A stretch of DNA of 39,544 nucleotides from Nocardia wallacei (GTDB taxonomy: Bacteria > Actinomycetota > Actinomycetes > Mycobacteriales > Mycobacteriaceae). The stretch covers positions 1 to 39,544 of the forward strand of contig NZ_JARWOP010000379.1 in NCBI RefSeq assembly GCF_029868745.1, written 5' to 3'. The position numbers were made by a program, and so were the translations under genes. This document shows, piece by piece, positions 21,563 through 29,231 of the stretch (the stretch's first letter is position 1; each line of letters opens with the position of its first letter). Under the pieces are notes generated by a model, which had not been told where the DNA came from, did no database searches, and worked only from the letters and a program-made list of their open reading frames with translations.

Positions 21563-21775
21563 TTGGGCACCAGAAACATCCAGACGGGTCGCCACCGGCT
21601 GGGCAAGGGCGGCACGATGCACTGCATCGAGATCCCGGAGGTCGCGGCCGCGCTGGCGCAGTTCCGGCGCCCGTGGCTCACCGCGCTGATCAGTCCCGCC
21701 CGCCACAGCCTGGCCGCCATCCGCAAGCGGACGGCCGACGCCGCGGCCCACTGGGTGCCCGCTACGGCCAGTTGA
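21563..21775 (+). CDS. Possible small basic protein, 70 aa
   Basis: I do not recognise this frame. TTG 21563 follows AAAGGA at a normal distance and opens MGTRNIQTGRHRLGKGG, then a hydrophobic-amphipathic stretch EVAAALAQFRRPWLTALISP. It is basic, with no clear signal peptide. An internal ATG at 21617 (MHCIEIPEV) is another start. Upstream DNA (21360-21560) is AT-richer than average and promoter-like. It could be a real short protein or a chance frame; the codons are GC-rich as expected but too few to decide. Confidence 0.4.
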   Translation: MGTRNIQTGRHRLGKGGTMHCIEIPEVAAALAQFRRPWLTALISPARHSLAAIRKRTADAAAHWVPATAS

Positions 21776-21784
21776 CCTGACGCC

Positions 21785-23314
21785 CTAGACCATTCCACTC
21801 GGACGGCGGCGCGTGCCCGGCTCCTGCACCGGCATGCTGTTGGGCGGCACCGGATAAGGCGCGCCCTGCCCCGCCGTACCCAGCGCGATATTCGGGCCGC
21901 ATTGCGCGAGCGCGGCTTCGGTCCGGGAATTCGGATCGGTGATCCGCGGCGGCGCCGCGTCGGGCGCGGAACCGAAATCGAATGCCGTCGTCATATCGCC
22001 GGTGACACCGCGGCGCCAGGCCGTCACATTGGGCACGTCCACGCCGAAACGACGCTCCAGCAAACGCAATTGCGAGGTGTGATCGAACGTCTCCGAACAC
22101 ACCAGGCCGCCACGCGAATACGGTGAGACGACCCAGCACGGCACCCGGTAGCCCAGGCCGATCGGACCGGCGATGCCTTTCGCGGCGGGAACCCGATTCA
22201 GATCGACGGTGAGAAATTCCCCCGGCGTGCCCGGCGGCGGTGTCGGCGGGGTGACATGGTCGAAGAAGCCGCCGTTCTCGTCGTACATGACGATCAGCGC
22301 CGTCTTCTCCCACACCGCCGGATTCGAGGTCAGGATGTCGAGCACCTGCATGATGCCGACCGCGCCGAGCGCCGGCGGCAGCGCCGGATGCTCGCAGTTG
22401 AACAGCGGCGGAATCACCCACGACACCGACGGCAGCCGGTTCGCGGCCACGTCCGCGGCGAAGTCCTGCGGGTAGACCGGGACCTTACCGCGTTGCGCCA
22501 GTTCGGAATTCGGGTCGGCGGCCTGGGTGAAGCAGCCCATCATGCCGTCCAGGATCACCGAGGAGATGGGGCCGACATCGCGGTTGTTGTAGATCTTCCA
22601 GCTCACGCCGGCCTCGGACAGGTTCTCCGGAAACGTCCGCCAGCTGTAGGCGTTCTGCGGGATGATCGGCGGCGTCTCCACCAGCGGGCCGCCCGCGTAA
22701 CCGTCCGGATCGATGGTGGCCGAGACCCAGTAGAGCCGGTTCGGGTCGGTCGGACCCAATACCGAGCAGTGGTAGTGATCGCAGAGGGTGAAGGCGTCGG
22801 CCAATTCGTGATGGACGGGGATGTCCTGGCGGGTGTGGTAACCCATTGCAGCGGGCCCGTTTCCGGCCCCGACGCTCGCGATCGACATGGGCATCCAGCG
22901 GTCGTTCGCCCCGCCGTTCCACGCCTCGTGCATACCCGCCCAGCCGTGGTCCGGATCGTTGACGCATTCACCGTCGAGGCTGGGGCCGCGGGTGGTGTCG
23001 AGCCGGAACGGCAGCAGATAGCCGTCGGGAGTGGGGCCGATGCCCGGCGCGTACCCGTACTGCTGCCAGGCGGGCGAGGGATCATCGAATCCGCGCACTC
23101 CGGAGAGCGTGCCGAAATAGTGGTCGAAGGAGCGGTTCTCCTGCATCAGCAGCACGAAGTGCTCGATGTCCCCGAGCCCGCCCATTCCCGCCGGATCCGC
23201 GGCGTAGGCCCGCTCGATGATCGGATTCGCCCACCCGGCCAGCGCTCCCACCCCGCCGGCGGCCAGTGCTTTCGCCAGGAACTCCCGCCGATTGACGCCT
23301 TCGAACAGACCCAT
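21785..23314 (-). CDS. Tat-exported phospholipase C (phosphoesterase family)
   Basis: This 509-residue secreted enzyme of the PF04185 phosphoesterase family resembles mycobacterial PlcA-D in length and motifs. The N-terminus has a twin-arginine signal, NRREFLAKALAAGGVGALAG (Arg9-Arg10), ending near ERAYAADP. Catalytic-region motifs are IEHFVLLMQENRSFDHYFGT, HCSVLGPTDPNR, NCEHPALPP and MYDENGGFFDHVTPP. Substrates are likely phospholipid head groups such as phosphatidylcholine; the Tat signal places it outside the membrane. ATG 23314 is chosen because the Tat motif starts nine residues later; an open frame upstream to 23548 would place coding sequence over the operator. It diverges from mmpL across a 31-bp palindrome. 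Confidence 0.9.
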   Translation of the reverse strand: MGLFEGVNRREFLAKALAAGGVGALAGWANPIIERAYAADPAGMGGLGDIEHFVLLMQENRSFDHYFGTLSGVRGFDDPSPAWQQYGYAPGIGPTPDGYLLPFRLDTTRGPSLDGECVNDPDHGWAGMHEAWNGGANDRWMPMSIASVGAGNGPAAMGYHTRQDIPVHHELADAFTLCDHYHCSVLGPTDPNRLYWVSATIDPDGYAGGPLVETPPIIPQNAYSWRTFPENLSEAGVSWKIYNNRDVGPISSVILDGMMGCFTQAADPNSELAQRGKVPVYPQDFAADVAANRLPSVSWVIPPLFNCEHPALPPALGAVGIMQVLDILTSNPAVWEKTALIVMYDENGGFFDHVTPPTPPPGTPGEFLTVDLNRVPAAKGIAGPIGLGYRVPCWVVSPYSRGGLVCSETFDHTSQLRLLERRFGVDVPNVTAWRRGVTGDMTTAFDFGSAPDAAPPRITDPNSRTEAALAQCGPNIALGTAGQGAPYPVPPNSMPVQEPGTRRRPSGMV

Positions 23315-23466
23315 GCCGCCGACTCGACCTTTCCGCCGATTCGATAAGGACAGTTGCACCGATGTCGTGGAGCATAACGGCTCGTCGCGGACGCGCCGGT
23401 GACGCACGGGTGAACCGTACCTGACAGTCACTTGCACCGCGCCGTCGCGCGCACCTAGACTCGCGA

Positions 23467-23497
23467 TCAATACCTGATAGTGACTATCAGGTATTGA
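23467..23497. promoter_or_regulatory. 31-bp perfect palindromic operator upstream of mmpL
   Basis: TCAATACCTGATAG (23467-23480) and CTATCAGGTATTGA (23484-23497) are perfect 14-base arms around the three-base centre TGA. It ends 18 bases before the mmpL ATG, just ahead of its GGGAGGGG ribosome site, and lies about 150 bases from the divergent phospholipase C start. Position and length fit a TetR operator, with the convergent TetR gene at 25732-26367 as the obvious repressor. Confidence 0.8.
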
Positions 23498-23515
23498 CTT
23501 CATCGGGAGGGGCCC

Positions 23516-25786
23516 ATGACACAGTCCGCGACAACCGAGCGAGCGCACCCGCCTCGGCCCGCTCCCCCGCTGCGCCTGGCGGGGCGCTGGGGTGTGCTGA
23601 TGGCCCGGCGTCGGAAAATCGTTCTGGGCGTATGGCTGCTACTCGCCGTGCTGTGCGGATCGGCCTATCCGGCCCTGCACGACAAACTGGGCGCGCCCGA
23701 CTACGGCGTCCCCGGCTCGGAGTCGAGCGCCGTCGATTCCCTTGTCTCCCAGCACTTCACACAATTCGGAGTGGAACAGGATCTGCTCGTCTTCCACTCC
23801 GAGCAGTACCCGGCGGACGCACCCGAATTCCGCGCCGTGATCGACCGCGCGCTCCGCTCGGCTAGCGCCGTGGACGGTGTCACCGGAGTCGTCTCGCCGT
23901 TCGAAGGCAATGCCGCCCTGCAGATTTCCGCGGATCGCCACACCGCGCTCGGCATCGTCGGCATCGAGGGCGGCATGTCGGAGCGGGTCGCCGTCGCCAC
24001 CGATGTGCAGTCCGCGGTCGCCGCCGCCTCCGACGCCGCCGTCGAGGTGACGAGCACCGGGTACGCACCCGTCGAAGCCGAGATGATGCGGACCGAGACC
24101 GCCGACATGTCGCGCGCCGAGGCCATCGGGGTGCCGGTGGCCGCGGCGTTCCTCGTCCTCGCCCTGGGCGCGGTGGTGGCGGCGACCGTCCCGATCGCGG
24201 TCACTGCCGCCGGGATCGCGGTCGCGGTCGGAGTTCTGTTCGGGCTCACCGCCTTTCTGACCTTCGATTCGCTGGTGCTCTCGGTCGCCACCATGATCGC
24301 GACCGGGACCGCGATCGACTACGCGATGTTCATCGTGAGCCGCTGCACCGAGGAACTCGCCCGGCGCGGCGTCCGGGACCGCCGCCGGCGTGCCGACATC
24401 GAGCAGTCCGTGGGCGCGGCGATGGACACCGCGGGCCGCACGGTACTCGCCTCCGGCCTCATCGTGATGATCTCGCTGTGCTCGCTCGCCGTGGTCGGGC
24501 TGCCGATGCTCGACGGGATCGCCGTCGGTGTGGTCACCGCCGTGATCGCCACTCTCACAGCGGCTTTCACGCTGCTCCCGGCGCTGCTCGCGACGCTCGG
24601 CCCGGCGGTGAACCGGGGCGGGCTGCCACTGCGGCTGCGCCCGGCACAGACCCGGACCACCGCGGCGTCGAGCGCCTGGACCCGGTGGGCGCACACGGTG
24701 ATGGCACGGCCGATCCGGTTCGCGCTGGCCGGAGTGGCGCTGCTGCTCGTCGCCGCCGCCCCGCTGACCGGTATCCGCTACGGCATCGACATGGGACTCG
24801 GCGCGCTCACCGGAACGCCGACCGGGCGAGCGAACGAACTGGTGCGCGACAACTTCGGCCCCGGATTGCTGGCGCCGACCCAGGTGCTCGCCACCGGCCC
24901 CGGCGACACACCGCTGACCCCGGAGGCCCGTGCGGAGGTCACCCGATTCCTCGGCGGCCTGTCCGGTGACCCGCGGGTCGCGACGGTGCTGTCCCAGCCG
25001 ACCTCCGGGCGGGTCCTCGCCTCGGTGGTCGCGAAGGATGCGTTCGATTCCACCACGGTCTCCGATCTGACCGCCGATATCCGTTCCCGCGCAACATCTC
25101 TCGAGGCCGCCGAGGTGCGCGTCGGCGGCACTTCGGCCACCTTCTCCGACGTCTCGCGGCTCATCACGGCGCGGCTGCCGTGGGTCGTCGCGCTCGTGCT
25201 CGCCGCGTCCCTGGCCTTCCTGATCGTCGCGTTCCGCAGCATCGTGCTCGCGATCAAGGCGATTCTGCTCAATCTGCTGGCGACCGGCGCGGCGCTCGGG
25301 CTCACCGTGGCGGTGTTCCAGCACGGCATCGGCGAATCGGCGCTCGGGTTCCACAGCACCGGCTTCCTCCAGGTGTACCTGCCGATGCTGGTGTTCGCGG
25401 TGCTGTTCGGGCTGTCGATGGACTACGAGGTGTTCCTCGTGCGCCGTATGAGGGAAGCGTGGGATCGCCACGGGGACAACACCGCCGCCGTCGCGGAGGG
25501 ACTACAGCACACCGCCCGGCCGATCACCGCGGCCGCGGCGATCATGGTGGCGGTCTTCGCGAGCTTCGTGACCGCCGACGTGCTGGAGTTGAAGCAGATC
25601 GGTTTCGCGCTTGCGGTGGCCATCGCCATCGACGCGCTGCTCGTGCGGTTCGTGCTGGTACCGGCGTTCATGCGACTGTTCGGCCGCTGGAACTGGTGGT
25701 TACCGCTGTCGCGCGGCAAAACCCCTCGCGCTCAACCGAACAGCGACTCGATCGCGTCGACGGCCGATCCGATCTCGTCGACGTAG
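23516..25786 (+). CDS. MMPL/RND family transporter
   Basis: This 756-residue inner-membrane RND exporter has the MMPL layout: one N-terminal helix (IVLGVWLLLAVLCGSAYPAL), an extracytoplasmic loop (about 50-200), a block of helices (about 205-400), a second loop (about 420-560) and a last block (about 560-735). The Asp-Tyr pairs that carry protons in MmpL proteins are present as AIDYAMF in the first block and MDYEVF in the second. MmpL proteins export lipids or siderophores; without a polyketide or lipid gene nearby the cargo is unknown. ATG 23516 follows GGGAGGGG. A palindromic operator precedes it, and its last 55 bases overlap the convergent TetR gene. Confidence 0.92.
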   Translation: MTQSATTERAHPPRPAPPLRLAGRWGVLMARRRKIVLGVWLLLAVLCGSAYPALHDKLGAPDYGVPGSESSAVDSLVSQHFTQFGVEQDLLVFHSEQYPADAPEFRAVIDRALRSASAVDGVTGVVSPFEGNAALQISADRHTALGIVGIEGGMSERVAVATDVQSAVAAASDAAVEVTSTGYAPVEAEMMRTETADMSRAEAIGVPVAAAFLVLALGAVVAATVPIAVTAAGIAVAVGVLFGLTAFLTFDSLVLSVATMIATGTAIDYAMFIVSRCTEELARRGVRDRRRRADIEQSVGAAMDTAGRTVLASGLIVMISLCSLAVVGLPMLDGIAVGVVTAVIATLTAAFTLLPALLATLGPAVNRGGLPLRLRPAQTRTTAASSAWTRWAHTVMARPIRFALAGVALLLVAAAPLTGIRYGIDMGLGALTGTPTGRANELVRDNFGPGLLAPTQVLATGPGDTPLTPEARAEVTRFLGGLSGDPRVATVLSQPTSGRVLASVVAKDAFDSTTVSDLTADIRSRATSLEAAEVRVGGTSATFSDVSRLITARLPWVVALVLAASLAFLIVAFRSIVLAIKAILLNLLATGAALGLTVAVFQHGIGESALGFHSTGFLQVYLPMLVFAVLFGLSMDYEVFLVRRMREAWDRHGDNTAAVAEGLQHTARPITAAAAIMVAVFASFVTADVLELKQIGFALAVAIAIDALLVRFVLVPAFMRLFGRWNWWLPLSRGKTPRAQPNSDSIASTADPISST

Positions 25787-26367
25787 ATGTCCTTGAGACG
25801 GCCCGCGAAACCCGCCTCCGCCCAGTGGTCCAGGGCCGCCATGCTGCCCCAGACCACGAACGCCGCGGCCATCCGCACCTTCAAGTCGTTGGGGTCGCGG
25901 CCGGATCGCTGCGCGAACAGCACCCGGAACTGGTCCTCCAGATCACGCATCTGACGCACCTGGCCGTCGCGCACCTCCGGGATCGTCCGGACGTAGTGCA
26001 TGCTGCGCCGCACCCGTCGTTCGGTGTCCGCGGTCAGCAGCGCCTCGGCCATGATCGGCACCAAGGGGCGCGCGATCGCGATCAGCTCGGTGATCTCGAG
26101 GGTTTCGCCGCCGCCCGCCGTCCGCAGCACGTCGATGACCTTGGGGTCCGCTTCGTCGTAGAGGACCAGCATTTCCTTGGTGCCGAAGTACCGGTAGATC
26201 GAACTCGGCGAGACCCCGGCCGCCGCGGCCACCCGCTCCACGGTGACCTGGCGGTACCCGTGCGCATCGAACAGATCCAGCGCGACCTGCTGGATTCGGC
26301 TCATGGCCGCGAGCTTTCGGCGTTCCCACTCGGTCGCGGACGCGGAAGACGCAGTGGACTGGGACAT
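25732..26367 (-). CDS. TetR family regulator, probable repressor of mmpL
   Basis: This 211-residue regulator has an N-terminal HTH (about 20-70: SRIQQVALDLFDAHGYRQVT, then VERVAAAAGVSPSSIYRYFG with TKEMLVLYDE) and a helical effector domain ending FAGRLKDIYVDEIGSAVDAI. It is convergent with mmpL and overlaps its end by 55 bases, a setting that points to mmpL as target; the 31-bp dyad at 23467-23497 is the likely binding site. A TATCCT hexamer 12 bases before ATG 26367 may be its own -10 element. I see no copy of the dyad upstream of this gene, so autoregulation is not evident. Confidence 0.88.
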   Translation of the reverse strand: MSQSTASSASATEWERRKLAAMSRIQQVALDLFDAHGYRQVTVERVAAAAGVSPSSIYRYFGTKEMLVLYDEADPKVIDVLRTAGGGETLEITELIAIARPLVPIMAEALLTADTERRVRRSMHYVRTIPEVRDGQVRQMRDLEDQFRVLFAQRSGRDPNDLKVRMAAAFVVWGSMAALDHWAEAGFAGRLKDIYVDEIGSAVDAIESLFG

Positions 26368-26411
26368 ATCAACACCGAGGATACCCGCACGTCATCGGCC
26401 CCGGAGCAGGC

Positions 26412-26447
26412 CGAAGGCCCCCGGTCCGTGCGGACCGGGGGCCTTCG
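26412..26447 (-). terminator. 17-bp perfect hairpin after rpsA
   Basis: CGAAGGCCCCCGGTCCG (26412-26428) pairs perfectly with its complement at 26431-26447. On the minus strand it starts 14 bases after the rpsA stop, so it should end the rpsA transcript and shield the tetR promoter that follows. No U-tract is present, as often in actinomycetes. Confidence 0.8.
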
Positions 26448-26460
26448 TCAGCTGTGCGAA

Positions 26461-27939
26461 TTACGCGTTGCCGGACAGCTTCTCGCGCAGCGCGGCGAGC
26501 TGCGCGTCGCTGGCCAGCGAACCACCGGCCGACTCCGGCTGCGAAGAGGAGGACGACGACGACCGCTCGCCACCACTCTCGGAGGAGTAGTTCGACGAGC
26601 CGCCACCGTTCGCGGCCTCGGCGGCGGCATCGGCGGCCATCTTCTCCATCTGCGCGGTGTGCATCTTGTGGCGACGCTCCGCCTCGGCGTAGCGGTTCTC
26701 CCACTCCTCGCGCTGCTTCTCGTAACCCTCGAGCCACTCGTTGGTCTCGGGGTCGAAGCCCTCGGGGAAGATGTAGTTGCCCTGGTCGTCGTAGCTGTCG
26801 GCCATGCCGTACTTCGACGGGTCGAACTCGGCGTGGTAGTCCTCGTTGGCCTGCTTCAGCGACAGCGAGATGCGGCGGCGCTCCAGGTCGATGTCGATGA
26901 CCTTGACCATCGCGTCGTCGCCGACGGACACGACCTGATCCGGCACCTCGACGTGGCGCTCGGCCAGCTCCGAGATGTGCACCAGGCCCTCGATGCCCTC
27001 CTCGACACGCACGAACGCGCCGAACGGAACCAGCTTGGTGACCTTGCCGGGCACGATCTGGCCGATGGCGTGGGTGCGGGCGAACTGACGCCACGGGTCT
27101 TCCTGAGTCGCCTTGAGCGACAGCGAAACCCGCTCGCGGTCCAGGTCGACGTCGAGCACCTCGACGGTGACCTCCATGCCGACCTCGACAACCTCGGACG
27201 GGTGGTCGATGTGCTTCCAGGACAGCTCGGAGACGTGCACCAGGCCGTCGACACCGCCGAGATCCACGAACGCGCCGAAGTTGACGATGCTGCTGACCAC
27301 ACCCTTGCGGACCTGGCCCTTCTGCAGCTGGTGCAGGAACTCGCTGCGGACCTCGGACTGGGTCTGCTCCAGCCAGGCGCGGCGGGACAGCACCACGTTG
27401 TTGCGGTTCTTGTCCAGCTCGATGATCTTGGCCTCGATCTCCTTGCCGACGTACGGCTGCAGATCGCGGACCCGGCGCATCTCGACCAGCGAGGCGGGGA
27501 GGAAGCCGCGCAGCCCGATATCGAGGATCAGACCACCCTTCACGACCTCGATGACGGTGCCCTTGACGGCCTCGTCCTTCTCCTTGAGCTCCTCGATGGT
27601 GCCCCACGCCCGCTCGTACTGAGCCCGCTTCTTCGACAGGATCAGCCGGCCTTCCTTGTCCTCCTTGGTGAGAACAAGGGCCTCCACCTCATCGCCCACG
27701 GAAACGACCTCTGCCGGGTCGACATCGTGTTTGATGGACAGTTCGCGGGAAGGAATGACGCCTTCGGTCTTGTAACCGATGTCGAGCAGGACCTCGTCGC
27801 GATCGACCTTGACGATCGTGCCTTCGACGATGTCCCCGTCGTTGAAGTACTTGATCGTCTTGTCGATGGCGGCGAGGAAGTCCTCGGCGGAGCCGATGTC
27901 GTTGACGGCTACCTGCGGCGAGGTGACAGTGGTGGGCAT
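26461..27939 (-). CDS. rpsA: 30S ribosomal protein S1
   Basis: S1 helps the 30S subunit bind and unfold mRNA. The 492-residue product has four S1 RNA-binding repeats: about 34-105 (GDIVEGTIVKVDRDEVLLDI), 122-186 (KGTVIEVVKGGLILDIGLRG), 207-275 (KGVVSSIVNFGAFVDLGGVD) and 292-360 (PGKVTKLVPFGAFVRVEEGI). A charged linker and a Ser/Gly-rich tail follow, ending SLASDAQLAALREKLSGNA as in mycobacterial S1. ATG 27939 (MPTTVTSPQVAVNDIG) matches the M. tuberculosis start; ATG 27981 would add 14 residues. In M. tuberculosis S1 has been discussed as a target of pyrazinoic acid. Upstream lies a leader with several GCTGTG dyads. Confidence 0.97.
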   Translation of the reverse strand: MPTTVTSPQVAVNDIGSAEDFLAAIDKTIKYFNDGDIVEGTIVKVDRDEVLLDIGYKTEGVIPSRELSIKHDVDPAEVVSVGDEVEALVLTKEDKEGRLILSKKRAQYERAWGTIEELKEKDEAVKGTVIEVVKGGLILDIGLRGFLPASLVEMRRVRDLQPYVGKEIEAKIIELDKNRNNVVLSRRAWLEQTQSEVRSEFLHQLQKGQVRKGVVSSIVNFGAFVDLGGVDGLVHVSELSWKHIDHPSEVVEVGMEVTVEVLDVDLDRERVSLSLKATQEDPWRQFARTHAIGQIVPGKVTKLVPFGAFVRVEEGIEGLVHISELAERHVEVPDQVVSVGDDAMVKVIDIDLERRRISLSLKQANEDYHAEFDPSKYGMADSYDDQGNYIFPEGFDPETNEWLEGYEKQREEWENRYAEAERRHKMHTAQMEKMAADAAAEAANGGGSSNYSSESGGERSSSSSSSQPESAGGSLASDAQLAALREKLSGNA

Positions 27940-27997
27940 GTGTTGGGTTGCTCCGGACGGATTGTGGTCGGTAGTGGACATGTGGGCTTTCGGTTTT

Positions 27998-28070
27998 GCT
28001 GTGAACTCACAGCGATGGAACTAACGTCGGCGTGTACAGCACATCGCTGCGACACAGCACAACGCTGTAC
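27998..28070 (-). promoter_or_regulatory. rpsA leader with GCTGTG dyads
   Basis: In the divergent region between rpsA and the methyltransferase there is a palindrome GCTGTGA-ac-TCACAGC (27998-28013) and a wider inverted repeat GTACAGC (28034-28040) / GCTGTAC (28064-28070), with further GCTGTG copies between and beyond. S1 is known to bind its own leader in E. coli; whether these elements do this or bind a repressor is not known. Confidence 0.5.
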
Positions 28071-28191
28071 TCATTGCATAAACTCACAGCAGCGTGCGCC
28101 TCGGGTACGCAAGTACGGCGGGCACTCGCGGGAATCAGCGTACGCGACGTGAGTTGTGGCAAGCAAACAAGGGTCCCCCTGCCCGCGTGGC

Positions 28192-28197
28192 TACTCT
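28192..28197 (+). promoter_or_regulatory. -10 hexamer TACTCT next to the methyltransferase start
   Basis: TACTCT is followed by GAC and then ATGATG, so a start site seven bases on would coincide with the second ATG (28204). This suggests a leaderless transcript. No convincing -35 box was seen. Confidence 0.4.
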
Positions 28198-28200
28198 GAC

Positions 28201-29124
28201 ATGATGCCCGAAGATCATCCCGATGTGCACGCCGTGCGCGAAACCGTGACCGCACAGGGACTCGATACGGCCGGTGAAGACCGCCATGCGCAGGCGAATG
28301 CGCTGCTCGGCACGGTCGCCGTCACCCGCGCCGAGGTGGGCTCGACCGAGAGCCAGCGGGCCAGCCGGCGATGGTGGGACGCCGACGCCTCGCAATACCA
28401 CGACACCCATGCCGAGTTCCTCGGCGTCGATTCACCCCACGGCGAATTCATCTGGTGTCCGGAGGGACTGCACGAGGGCGACTGGCATTTGCTCGGCGAC
28501 ATCACCGATAAGCGGATATTGGAAATCGGCTGCGGCTCCGCCCCGTGCTCGCGCTGGCTGGCGGCAAATGGCGCGCAACCCGTCGGATTGGATCTGTCCG
28601 CCGGAATGTTGCGGCGCGGACTGGCCGCGATGGCGCGCGGCGGCCCGCGAGTTCCGCTGGTGCAGGCCGGGGCCGAGGCGCTGCCGTTCGCCGACGCCTC
28701 CTTCGACCTGGCGTGCTCGGCGTTCGGCGCACTGCCCTTCGTGGCCGACTCGGCCCGGGTGATGCGCGAGGTGGCGCGGGTACTGCGACCGGGCGGCCGC
28801 TGGGTCTTCTCCGTCAATCACCCGATGCGCTGGATCTTTCCCGACGATCCGGGCACGGAGGGCCTCTACGCCAGACTCTCCTACTTCGACCGCTCCCCGT
28901 ACGTGGAAGTCGACGGCAACGGCGAGCCCACCTACGTCGAACACCACCGCACCCTCGGCGACCGCGTCCGCGAAATAGTCGCGGCGGGCCTCGTCCTGAC
29001 CGACCTGGTAGAACCCGACTGGCCGGAATGGCTGGACCGCGAGTGGGGCCAGTGGAGCCCGCTACGCGGCCAGATCTTCCCGGGCACAGCCATTTTCGTC
29101 ACCGAGAAACCACTCCGCAAATAG
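28201..29124 (+). CDS. Class I SAM-dependent methyltransferase
   Basis: This 307-residue protein has the Rossmann-type methyltransferase core: motif I ILEIGCGSAPCSRWLAANGA (SAM-binding GCGS), acidic motif VGLDLSAGML, motif III-like VQAGAEALPFADASFDLACS, and VLRPGGRWVFSVNHPMRW. It resembles ubiquinone/menaquinone-type and small-molecule methyltransferases but no substrate can be named. The N-terminal 90 residues are an extension ending in RRWWDADASQYHDTHAEFLG, common in actinobacterial members. ATG 28201 or 28204 is the start; the -10 hexamer is only three bases away, hence leaderless translation is likely. It diverges from rpsA. Confidence 0.88.
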   Translation: MMPEDHPDVHAVRETVTAQGLDTAGEDRHAQANALLGTVAVTRAEVGSTESQRASRRWWDADASQYHDTHAEFLGVDSPHGEFIWCPEGLHEGDWHLLGDITDKRILEIGCGSAPCSRWLAANGAQPVGLDLSAGMLRRGLAAMARGGPRVPLVQAGAEALPFADASFDLACSAFGALPFVADSARVMREVARVLRPGGRWVFSVNHPMRWIFPDDPGTEGLYARLSYFDRSPYVEVDGNGEPTYVEHHRTLGDRVREIVAAGLVLTDLVEPDWPEWLDREWGQWSPLRGQIFPGTAIFVTEKPLRK

Positions 29125-29131
29125 CAGCGGA

Positions 29132-29206
29132 CAGGTGACGTGCGGAACTCCCGTGTCGCGGGCAGGTGGCGTGCGGGACTCTCGTGTCGCGGGCAGGTGG
29201 CGTGCG
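29132..29206. repeat. 31-bp tandem repeat, 2.4 copies
   Basis: The unit CAGGTGRCGTGCGGRACTCY plus CGTGTCGCGGG occurs at 29132-29162 and 29163-29193 with three mismatches (A/G, A/G, C/T), followed by the first 13 bases of a third copy at 29194-29206. It lies in the 107-base gap between the methyltransferase and the T-x-x-I protein, both of which end here. Nothing in it looks coding. It may be a dispersed repeat family of this genome or act at the 3' ends of both transcripts. Confidence 0.75.
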
Positions 29207-29231
29207 CGCTGCCGCCGGTAGTGGGTTGGGG

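Noticed and set aside
23639..25471. A 610-residue frame antisense to mmpL
   Set aside because: His/Glu/Arg-rich mirror of MMPL codons, with no start signal.
25180..28152. A 990-residue open frame antisense to rpsA and tetR
   Set aside because: It covers three real genes in reverse, with no motif; rpsA and tetR are certain.
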